Shown here piece after piece: positions 8,373-15,102 of a stretch of 64,000 nt of DNA (positions within the stretch are counted from its first letter, which is position 1; each line of letters opens with the position of its first letter). The stretch lies in IMG/VR virus record IMGVR_UViG_3300020196_000021, positions 1 through 64,000 of that record; one strand, written 5' to 3'. This DNA comes from a virus. The translations under genes were made by a program, and so were the position numbers. The notes beneath the pieces are model-generated. The model saw only the letters and a list, made by a program, of their open reading frames with translations, was not told where the DNA came from and made no database searches.

Positions 8373-8778
8373 CAAGTCCTTTAGCATATTTCTTCCAATC
8401 AATAGCGTTCTTTATTTGGAATGATCGATTGTTAATATTATTTAGAATTTCTTTAAGAATGGATTCTATCTTTTCATAGTACTTTAACGATGCCTTTGCT
8501 TCAGTAACACTGGGGTCTGCATCGACGTATATTGATACTTCGTTTTTTAAAATGCGATCTTCTGGAGCAAGTTCATCCCTGCCCATATAATAATTGTAGA
8601 TCTCCCTATATTTAATTTTATAATTTAAATCTTTTTCTTCTTTTAATAGTTGAACTCTTAAATATTTGTCTAACCATTTTGCATGTAAAATTGGAATTCT
8701 TTTTGCTTCCTCAAATAAATCATCATTCATTTCAGCATCAACACGCCACTCTTCAATAATCTTTTCATGTAAACTCAT
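8365..8778 (-). CDS. uvsY: UvsY recombination mediator
   Basis: At 137 aa it has exactly the length of T4 UvsY, the mediator that loads UvsX recombinase onto single-stranded DNA covered by gp32. It is mostly helical and charged, with an EEWRVDAEMNDDLFEEAKRI segment followed by HAKWLDKYL, the arrangement found in T4-like UvsY proteins. It overlaps the upstream tail gene by 4 bases (ATGA) and the uvsW start by 8 bases. The uvsY-uvsW order is conserved from T4. The UvsX partner gene is not in this window. Confidence 0.9.
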   Translation of the reverse strand: MSLHEKIIEEWRVDAEMNDDLFEEAKRIPILHAKWLDKYLRVQLLKEEKDLNYKIKYREIYNYYMGRDELAPEDRILKNEVSIYVDADPSVTEAKASLKYYEKIESILKEILNNINNRSFQIKNAIDWKKYAKGLDD

Positions 8779-9320
8779 AGAGTAATTCTCCTTCCATTTT
8801 TATTTCCAATTTCATAATACGTATATGAAAACGTTGCAGTCGCTGTTGCATACACAATATCAGTTTGATCTGTACTAAATGCAATTCCAGTTAAATCTAC
8901 AGGAAATGCATTTATATATTTTACTGTTGCAATTGTATTGTAGTTGCTATTTAAAATTGATAATACACAATCTAATTGTTCATAATTATTTGTAGAAGTG
9001 AACTTTTTTTCTTTTAAAGATTTTGCTAGTTCTTGCCATTGTTCTAAGTATTGTGGATAAGTTATTCCTACCATCCAATTATGAATCATAGTATAATTAC
9101 TAAGATCTTCATCAATTAAAAATTTAACTGTCAAATTTTGATAGGTTAATTTATCTCCTGTTAATTGAAAATCATTAAGTGGAGTTGCTTGAATAGGACC
9201 ACTCATAGAAATTCCAGGGAGAGATGATTCAGTACAGGTAAATCCTATGGATTCAAATCCTGGAAAATCTAATCTAAACCCTGTTGGAGATAAAAAATTG
9301 TTATTACAATTTTGAGACAT
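8775..9320 (-). CDS. Tail-tube-like structural protein
   Basis: This 181-aa protein has the pattern of the gp19/gp54 tail-tube fold: an N-terminal loop, then CTESSLPGISMSG, a TYQNLTVKFLIDEDLSNY strand pair, HNWMVGITYP and a C-terminal beta strand ending in IVYATATATFSYTYYEI. The segment with LIDEDLSNYTMIHNWM resembles the region of T4 gp54 with an Asn-Tyr-Arg motif before an Asp-Trp. In cyanophages the gene between gp23 and uvsY is sometimes annotated gp3, tail completion protein, which would also fit this position. It is thus probably a tube initiator, terminator or completion protein. The exact T4 counterpart is not settled. A late promoter motif lies 25 bases upstream. Confidence 0.65.
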   Translation of the reverse strand: MSQNCNNNFLSPTGFRLDFPGFESIGFTCTESSLPGISMSGPIQATPLNDFQLTGDKLTYQNLTVKFLIDEDLSNYTMIHNWMVGITYPQYLEQWQELAKSLKEKKFTSTNNYEQLDCVLSILNSNYNTIATVKYINAFPVDLTGIAFSTDQTDIVYATATATFSYTYYEIGNKNGRRITL

Positions 9321-9344
9321 TTCATTCTATAGAGGATTATTAAC

Positions 9345-9352
9345 TATTTATT
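9345..9352 (-). promoter_or_regulatory. T4-type late promoter (AATAAATA)
   Basis: AATAAATA on the minus strand lies 25 bases before ATG 9320 and just after the gp23 terminator, so the tail-tube-like gene and uvsY-uvsW can be transcribed independently of gp23. It has one mismatch from TATAAATA. Confidence 0.6.
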
Positions 9353-9357
9353 GACAT

Positions 9358-9381
9358 AAAAAAACCCCCCTTGTGGGGGGT
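9358..9381 (-). terminator. Intrinsic terminator of gp23
   Basis: On the minus strand the 7-bp stem ACCCCCC/GGGGGGT with loop ACAA is followed by a run of seven T residues. It is placed 19 bases after the gp23 stop and limits read-through from the very highly expressed capsid gene. Confidence 0.9.
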
Positions 9382-9399
9382 CCAAAGTATGTGAATGAC

Positions 9400-10848
9400 T
9401 CACATGAGGTTTGCAACAGAAACTCTTCTGTAATAAACGTTGGTGCTGAGGTTAGCAGCTGCCGCTGGATTTGCATCCGAGAGGTATGAGTTGTAACCCT
9501 TAGCAAATGGGTTGAGTACCATGCCGTAACGGGTCTTAAATCCGATACGTGGTTGGAAGTCATCCTGACCAACGCTACGTACCATCTGAAGAGGTACATA
9601 TGGGCAGTAGAACATACCAGCGTCATAAGGAGAAGAACCCTTATAACCTACAACATAGTACTGATTACCTGATTGACCAGAAGCAGCAGATCCACCACGA
9701 GTGATGGTTGCATATGGGTCAATATAAACTCTAAAGCGACCGTTGAGGATACCAGCAAAAGTGTTACCAGTTTCGTCAACTTGGAGGCGATTGTTGCCCT
9801 CAAGAGCTGGGGTATAATCAAGTACACCTGCCATTGCGAGTGCCGAAGCAACGTCAGCAGAGCACATGATCATGTTGCCCTTTCCTCTACGAGTTTCACG
9901 TGCGATTGCGTTAGCATCACGCTCGATTTGGAACAAGAGACCCTTGAACTTCTCAACCGACCAACGACCATTGGAATCAACGTCCAGGTCAAAAGTACCT
10001 GCAGTAGCGGTATCGTGCTGAGCACCACGCTTAGCGGACTTATAGATGGTACGAACAACTTCTCTGTTGATTTCAGCAAGAATCTCAGATGACAGAATAT
10101 TTGCCAGTTCTGATTCTGCATCAAGACCATGAATAGCACGAAGGTCTTGTGCGAGTTCAATGCTGTATTCTGCTTTCAGAGCACGTGACTTAGCAGTAAC
10201 CGAGATTTTCTCGATGCTGAATCCCATCTCACGGAAGTCAGGAGCAGTGCCGTCGCTATCCAGCTTCTCAGAATCCTGAGTGCTCATTGGAAGACCGTTG
10301 CCATAGTAACCTTGAACGGTTGATTCGTTAGAACCAGAGAAACCGTCGTTCAGAACAGCAGGGTTGTCTCCAGTCAGTGCATCAGCAGCACCAGAAACGT
10401 CGTTAGCACCCTGAGTGCCTGAATGGTTAGGATTAGCTTCATTGAAGAATGCTTCAGTGTTAGAGGTTGAAGGACCGTCGTAACGAGCACGCATTGCGAA
10501 AATGAGTCCAGTAGGACCGCTCATTGGTTGAACACCTGCGAGATCATATGCAACGAGATTTGGCATTGCACGACGAATCAGGTTGATCATAATTGGATCA
10601 AAACCTGCAACAGGACCAGCAGCAGCTGCAGCATTAGAGAACCCTGCGTTTCCAGTAGCACCTGGGTCAGTGTTCATAGTTGGCAGTGCTTCCGAAAGAA
10701 TTTGACGCTCTTCGCGGATAACACGCTCTTGGTTTTCTAACAGGATAGAGGTGACAGCTTTCTTGTAGTTATCTTCAATCTTTGGGAGATCTCTGTGCTC
10801 AAGAACAGGTGCCCACTTTTCCTGGAGTTGTTGGGACATGCCTAACAT
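9400..10848 (-). CDS. gp23: gp23 major capsid protein
   Basis: This 482-aa HK97-fold capsid subunit is near T4 gp23 length (521 aa). Recognisable segments are QLQEKWAPVLEH near the start, PMSGPTGLIFAMRARY, an RALKAEYSIELAQDLRAIHGLD helix typical of gp23, the FVGYKGSSPYDAGMFYCPYVPL-type segment and the C-terminal VYYRRVSVANLM. The site LSE|ALPT (after residue 53) fits the prohead protease consensus (Leu/Ile-x-Glu before Ala/Gly), so removal of an N-terminal propeptide is likely. The DNA is richer in G+C than its neighbours (29 of 60 bases in 9421-9480 against 13 of 60 in 8401-8460). A TAGGAGAAAACA ribosome-binding region precedes the ATG. Confidence 0.97.
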   Translation of the reverse strand: MLGMSQQLQEKWAPVLEHRDLPKIEDNYKKAVTSILLENQERVIREERQILSEALPTMNTDPGATGNAGFSNAAAAAGPVAGFDPIMINLIRRAMPNLVAYDLAGVQPMSGPTGLIFAMRARYDGPSTSNTEAFFNEANPNHSGTQGANDVSGAADALTGDNPAVLNDGFSGSNESTVQGYYGNGLPMSTQDSEKLDSDGTAPDFREMGFSIEKISVTAKSRALKAEYSIELAQDLRAIHGLDAESELANILSSEILAEINREVVRTIYKSAKRGAQHDTATAGTFDLDVDSNGRWSVEKFKGLLFQIERDANAIARETRRGKGNMIMCSADVASALAMAGVLDYTPALEGNNRLQVDETGNTFAGILNGRFRVYIDPYATITRGGSAASGQSGNQYYVVGYKGSSPYDAGMFYCPYVPLQMVRSVGQDDFQPRIGFKTRYGMVLNPFAKGYNSYLSDANPAAAANLSTNVYYRRVSVANLM

Positions 10849-10887
10849 TTGTTTTCTCCTAGTAAGTAAGTAAGTGGTTTATAATAA

Positions 10888-11928
10888 TCATTTCCAACGG
10901 GAAATTGCCTGAACATAGGCAGCCATTGGACCCTCAATAGAGGATGCAACTTCTTCAGTTGCGATGTCTTCCTTGAGTTCAACCTTTGCTTTGGGGAAAT
11001 AAGTTTCCTTAATTGTTTCCAGTTTTGCTCTAAAGGACTCTTCGGATTCAAACTCAATTCCTTCTGCAAGGGAAGCAAGCTTCTCTGCTTGGGTTTGAGC
11101 AAGACCCTTAGAAACATCGGCAATCAATGACTCTTTTACAAAAGTATTGATTTTGCCGTTGAGTGACACATTTTTTTCAATTTGCTCATTGAGCTTATCT
11201 TCCATCTCATCTAATTTATTTGTCATCTCTTCTAATACATCATATCTATCTTCAGGGATTGAAACATAATTTTCTTCAAAAAGACCTTTAACGCCTGCCA
11301 TGAAGTTTTCCATAACTTCAAGTTTAATACCTTGGGTAATGGCAAGTTCGTTTTCTTTTCTCCATTCTTCGGCAACGTAAGAAAGGAACTTGTCCATCTT
11401 CTCAGCAAATTCTGCTTTGATGGTTTCAAGTTCTTCACACATTTTATTCTCATACTGCTTCGTCATTGCCTTCTCTTTATCTGCAACTTTTGCCTTAATA
11501 GCTGCTTCAAAGATAAGTTTGGTTTTTTCTTTAAACTCTTCAGAGAGTTCCTCACCAGCAATCAGCGCATTAACGTCTTCATCAACGCTAAACTCTTCAG
11601 TGGTTTCCTCTTCAGCAATAACCTCTTCGGTTTCAGAAATTTCTTCTTCTTCTTTGAGTTTGCCTTTAGAACCTTCCGCTGGTTTTGCTTTGGCGTTGTT
11701 CTTGTCCTTCACTTGTGATGTACCAGTTACGGTAATCTTTGATGAATTGTCATCAGATTTGTAATTCTGATTAGTAGGACCGCCAGTGTTTTGCTTCGCA
11801 GTATCTTGAGGAGCAGGGATAGATGCAGCCTGCATTGGGTCGGCACCCTTTGCACCATCTGTCACTTGACGCTCCTGCAAGTTTTCTTCTACGAAAGTTT
11901 CAAATTTTTGGTCAACTGATGCTGACAT
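10888..11928 (-). CDS. gp22: gp22 prohead core scaffolding protein
   Basis: This 346-aa acidic, highly charged and helical protein sits between protease gp21 and capsid gp23, as in T4. The first 100 residues are disordered (Gly, Gln, Ser, Lys), followed by a Glu-rich stretch and long helices with EEWRKENELAITQGIKLEVMENFMAGVKGLFEENY, which is typical of T4-like gp22. Sites such as IFE|A and LAE|G fit the gp21 cleavage consensus, in keeping with scaffold degradation on maturation. It is longer than T4 gp22 (269 aa). A strong AAGGAGATAG ribosome-binding site and a perfect late promoter precede it. Confidence 0.92.
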   Translation of the reverse strand: MSASVDQKFETFVEENLQERQVTDGAKGADPMQAASIPAPQDTAKQNTGGPTNQNYKSDDNSSKITVTGTSQVKDKNNAKAKPAEGSKGKLKEEEEISETEEVIAEEETTEEFSVDEDVNALIAGEELSEEFKEKTKLIFEAAIKAKVADKEKAMTKQYENKMCEELETIKAEFAEKMDKFLSYVAEEWRKENELAITQGIKLEVMENFMAGVKGLFEENYVSIPEDRYDVLEEMTNKLDEMEDKLNEQIEKNVSLNGKINTFVKESLIADVSKGLAQTQAEKLASLAEGIEFESEESFRAKLETIKETYFPKAKVELKEDIATEEVASSIEGPMAAYVQAISRWK

Positions 11929-11968
11929 GTGCTATCTCCTTAAATATAAAGCTGTTATATTCTAAACT

Positions 11969-11976
11969 TATTTATA
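11969..11976 (-). promoter_or_regulatory. T4-type late promoter (TATAAATA) for gp22-gp23
   Basis: A perfect TATAAATA on the minus strand lies in the gp21-gp22 gap, 41 bases before the gp22 ATG. It is the best visible promoter for both scaffold and capsid, since the region before gp23 has only a TATAAACC variant. Confidence 0.75.
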
Positions 11977-11978
11977 AT

Positions 11979-12623
11979 TTATAATCCTTTCAGGAATTTT
12001 TCAAACGCGGCAACTTTACGCTCTTGAAGATTGTAAATGGTCGCAGCATCTAATTCATGTTTAATTGAATTAATATAACGCTCTTTTAAAACGCCATTGT
12101 TCCAAATCCACTCTTTACCTTCCATAATTCCTTCAACAAATGCATCAGGAGCAGAAGGGTCTGCTACAATGTCAGCAGCAGTTGCGAGCATAAAATCACT
12201 ACGAACATAATTAGCACCTCTGCGCTCTTCTAAAGAACCAATTCCTCTAGATGAAACACCAAGTTTAACTCCTTCATTAATAAGATTTTTAGCAATCTTA
12301 CCCATTGGAGTTTCTAAAAGTTTTGCTTTACCTATAAAGTTTTTACCTTCACTTTGTAAAGAAACAATTTTATGTGACACTCTATCAAGATTTACAATTG
12401 GTCCCTCGGGATGTCCAAGTTCTCCTAATGCACGACCTTTGATTACGTACTGTTCATTATATCTTTGAACTTCTTTATCAAGAACATCAAATGGATAAAT
12501 CCTTCCATTCCTATTTTTGATATCTGATTGTAAGAAAATACCTTGAATATAGTGGGTCTTGTTAGATCCACTTTCTTCTATAAGTACTTCAATTTCTTCA
12601 ATCTGTTCCGTTATCAGTTTCAT
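11979..12623 (-). CDS. gp21: gp21 prohead core protease
   Basis: This 214-aa serine protease is of the HK97/herpes assembly type and cleaves scaffold and capsid proteins in the prohead. Visible family motifs are YIQGIFLQSDIKNRNGRIYP, ALGELGHPEG with the likely catalytic His71, LGVSSRGIGS with the likely Ser124 or Ser125, and ADPSAPDAFVEGI. The frame is open to 12695, but ATG 12623 gives the MKLITEQIEEIEVL start expected for the family; it overlaps the gp67-like gene by 26 bases. T4 gp21 is 212 aa, so the chosen length fits. Confidence 0.92.
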   Translation of the reverse strand: MKLITEQIEEIEVLIEESGSNKTHYIQGIFLQSDIKNRNGRIYPFDVLDKEVQRYNEQYVIKGRALGELGHPEGPIVNLDRVSHKIVSLQSEGKNFIGKAKLLETPMGKIAKNLINEGVKLGVSSRGIGSLEERRGANYVRSDFMLATAADIVADPSAPDAFVEGIMEGKEWIWNNGVLKERYINSIKHELDAATIYNLQERKVAAFEKFLKGL

Positions 12624-12795
12624 CTGTCGTTTCTTCTGGTGTGCTCTCAAGTCCTTGGAATAAAGATGCACCGACTCTTTGACGCTCTTGAGCAAGAACC
12701 TCTGCAGCTTTATTCATAATAATTTCTTTCACAGCATCGGATGCATCACTAAGATGATCCTTCATAATTTTATCTACAATTTCGATGGTATCCAT
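12598..12795 (-). CDS. gp67: gp67-like prohead core protein
   Basis: This 65-aa protein lies between portal gp20 and protease gp21, the place of T4 genes 67 and 68. It resembles gp67 in layout: a short N-terminal helix (TIEIVDKIMKDHL), a second Ala-rich helix (NKAAEVLAQERQRVGASLF) and an acidic Thr/Glu/Asp tail. Gp67 is an internal prohead core component cut to small peptides during maturation. A GAGG ribosome-binding site is 5 bases from the ATG. Only one such gene is present, so gp67 and gp68 are not both kept. Confidence 0.65.
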   Translation of the reverse strand: MDTIEIVDKIMKDHLSDASDAVKEIIMNKAAEVLAQERQRVGASLFQGLESTPEETTDETDNGTD

Positions 12796-12810
12796 AATTA
12801 CCTCAATAGT

Positions 12811-12818
12811 TATTTATT
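12811..12818 (-). promoter_or_regulatory. Possible late promoter (AATAAATA) for the gp67-like gene and gp21
   Basis: AATAAATA on the minus strand lies in the short gap after the gp20 stop, 16 bases before ATG 12795. The leader would be only about 10 bases, which still includes the GAGG ribosome-binding site. Confidence 0.45.
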
Positions 12819-12822
12819 ATTT

Positions 12823-14424
12823 TTATTTTCCTGCTGCTTTTGGTGGAGCGGGAGGATTTTTAAGTTGATCAAGTGAAACCTTTTTGGTTTCCATGTCAAG
12901 TTCAGCATTTTGCTTTTCTTGAGCAATTTGATTGAGCGGATCAATTACTTGACCCGTCTTAATTTCACTATTTATCTGTTCTTTCATCTCTTCAATTTCT
13001 TGCTCTGTAAATTTGAGCAATTGGCGCATAACATAATCTTGAGAGAAATACTTTCCAACATACAGATCTAATTTATCAAGTACATCCATTTTGGATTGAA
13101 GCATATCAAGTTCTGCCATTTCAGAGAATTGATTATCGTATATAAAATCATATTGTATATGCTCCTTCATCTCTTCCCAATCTTCAGGAGCAATGACTCC
13201 CTTAAGAATAAGTTGAGTTCTTAAAATATCATGAAAAAGATCTGAAAACTTTTTACGGAGACGACCTACAAATTTAGTAAATTTAATTTCGTCTCTATTA
13301 ATTTCTTCTGACTTTCCAAGATCAAAAGATTTATCACTCTCTAAACGTGATGGGGGTACATTAAGTGCTTTGTAAAGTTGTGTTTGAAAATATTTAATAT
13401 CAGTAAGTTCACCTAAATTCTGCCCTCCAGGCAGAGTGGTAATTTCTGTACCTCTTCCTCCTTCACGACGAGGTAACCAAAAATCTTCAAGCATACTCAT
13501 ATGCTTTTTATCATCACGGATTTCACCAGTTTGTGAATCATAAACAAGTTTATTTCTATAGCGTGACATTACCTCTCTAAGATATTGTTCCGCTTTTACT
13601 TTCGGTAAATTGCCTACATCAATGTAAAAGATTCTGCGCTCTGGAGCACGAGACAAACGATAGATAACGATACTATCTTCAAGCATTCTTAATTGATTAA
13701 GGAACTTGATTGCTTTATGAAGATAACTTAAATTAATATTTCTACCTTGATCCATTAAACCAGAGGTTATTGATGCAATAGCATCTGGTGCAATTTTTAT
13801 GCCTTGATTAGTATTATTGATTCCTTTGTTATTGTAAACAAAAAACTCAGTAACTTTACCAAAATCATGTCTCATGAATTGGTCAGAATCTACTGGAGGT
13901 TTTACTACTTGTCTTACCTTTTTAATTTTTAAAGGGTCAATATATCTTAATTCTAATATTCCTTTTGATGGATCTTCAAGATCAATTACTTTATGATAAT
14001 ATATTCTTCCATCAATATACCAACGCCTAAAAATTTCGTGACCAGTTTTGTCAAAATCAAGTAATCTTTTGACGTGATTAAATTCTTCTCTAATTGAATT
14101 TTTAATTGATTCTGATACTTGTAAATTTGATAGTTCTACTTCTACTGGACTATCATCTCTATCTGAAACAATTGCTTCGTTGCTAATATCTTCGATAGCA
14201 CTATCAACTTCTGGATGAAGTGCCATTTCTCTATATCTACGAATAAGAGCAACTTCGTCTCTTTTTTTCGTATCATCAAGATCTACATAATGACCAAACC
14301 ATCCCCCATACGGAAGGATGGTAGAAGAAGTGTCATTATCAGAAGGAGGAACAGGGGACGCTGGTGCTTTTGCCCCCTGAATTAATTCATCCTTCTTTAT
14401 TTGAAAACCAAATAACTCCGCCAT
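12823..14424 (-). CDS. gp20: gp20 portal vertex protein
   Basis: This 533-aa protein matches T4 gp20 (524 aa), the dodecameric portal through which DNA is packaged and to which the neck attaches. Recognised segments are ALIRRYREMALHPEVDSAIEDISNEAIV, ELRYIDPLKIKKVRQV, RMLEDSIVIYRLSRAPERRIFYIDVGNLPK, which is nearly invariant in T4-like portals, and YFQTQLYKALNVPPSRL. The C-terminus is a charged Lys/Gln/Pro tail. The region KAEQYLREVMSRYRNKLVYD is the one often used for cyanophage diversity surveys. It is preceded by gp19 at 21 bases, with no obvious terminator between them. Confidence 0.96.
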   Translation of the reverse strand: MAELFGFQIKKDELIQGAKAPASPVPPSDNDTSSTILPYGGWFGHYVDLDDTKKRDEVALIRRYREMALHPEVDSAIEDISNEAIVSDRDDSPVEVELSNLQVSESIKNSIREEFNHVKRLLDFDKTGHEIFRRWYIDGRIYYHKVIDLEDPSKGILELRYIDPLKIKKVRQVVKPPVDSDQFMRHDFGKVTEFFVYNNKGINNTNQGIKIAPDAIASITSGLMDQGRNINLSYLHKAIKFLNQLRMLEDSIVIYRLSRAPERRIFYIDVGNLPKVKAEQYLREVMSRYRNKLVYDSQTGEIRDDKKHMSMLEDFWLPRREGGRGTEITTLPGGQNLGELTDIKYFQTQLYKALNVPPSRLESDKSFDLGKSEEINRDEIKFTKFVGRLRKKFSDLFHDILRTQLILKGVIAPEDWEEMKEHIQYDFIYDNQFSEMAELDMLQSKMDVLDKLDLYVGKYFSQDYVMRQLLKFTEQEIEEMKEQINSEIKTGQVIDPLNQIAQEKQNAELDMETKKVSLDQLKNPPAPPKAAGK

Positions 14425-14445
14425 TCCAAATTTGTAACCTACTAA

Positions 14446-15081
14446 TTATTTAGCAACGTTTTGACCAGTGAGTAATCCCTTACTACCATCTCTTGCTTTT
14501 TGACTAGTTCCTGCACCAAAGCTATCAAAGTATTGATATTGGAATTCTACATCAAACTCTTCAATTGCATCATTACTATCATATGCAACTGTAATTGGTC
14601 CAACACTAGTTGGCCAAGAACCAATTAATTTATAAGTTTTGATGGTTCCTTTATCTTCACCTTGCTGTGTAGAATCTTTAGTATTCTGTGAAATTAAAAT
14701 ATCTTGGAAATATGCTCCACCAGGAGTTCCACCAATAGAACCATAGTTATAGGTTCCTATGTTTTCATCAACTTTGTTTCCAAGGTTGATCCATGCTTCA
14801 AACGCAGTTCTCAAATTGAAGGTTGTAGTATTGTAAAAAGTTGCAGTCCATGATTCAAAGGTTCTATCGCCAGGAATTTTCAAAAAGCGACCACGAAATG
14901 GTACTTCAATTAATCCCTGAGTTGAACCTGGAAGTGCCGCAGATCTACAGAGAAATTTAGTTTCTCCCATCAATTCCGTTGTGTTGTTACTAATAAGAGT
15001 TGGAAATGAAATCTCAACAGTATATAAATTGGGTCTTACCCCCCCAGCTAATTTTGATTTAAAATCGTTAATGTTTGCCAT
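14446..15081 (-). CDS. gp19: gp19 tail tube protein
   Basis: This 211-aa protein forms the inner tube of the contractile tail. It has the features of T4-like tube subunits: NINDFKSKLAGGVRPNLYTVEISFP, FLCRSAALPGSTQG, IEVPFRGRFLKIPGDRTFESWTATFYN, a central helix FNLRTAFEAWIN and a C-terminal strand EEFDVEFQYQYF. T4 gp19 is 163 aa; cyanophage homologues are somewhat longer, as here. It follows the sheath gene by 21 bases with an AAGGAG ribosome-binding site, consistent with co-transcription of sheath and tube. Confidence 0.95.
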   Translation of the reverse strand: MANINDFKSKLAGGVRPNLYTVEISFPTLISNNTTELMGETKFLCRSAALPGSTQGLIEVPFRGRFLKIPGDRTFESWTATFYNTTTFNLRTAFEAWINLGNKVDENIGTYNYGSIGGTPGGAYFQDILISQNTKDSTQQGEDKGTIKTYKLIGSWPTSVGPITVAYDSNDAIEEFDVEFQYQYFDSFGAGTSQKARDGSKGLLTGQNVAK

Positions 15082-15102
15082 TTGTTTTAGTTCTCCTTAA
15101 AT

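Noticed and set aside
8775-9320. This gene as the main tail tube gp19
   Set aside because: A better gp19 lies at 14446-15081 in the T4 order after gp18, so this is a different tube-like protein.
9673-10092. Plus-strand open frame of 139 aa across gp23
   Set aside because: It lies wholly antisense to the confident gp23 gene in a G+C-richer stretch, has no ribosome-binding site and reads as low-complexity Ser/Thr/Cys.
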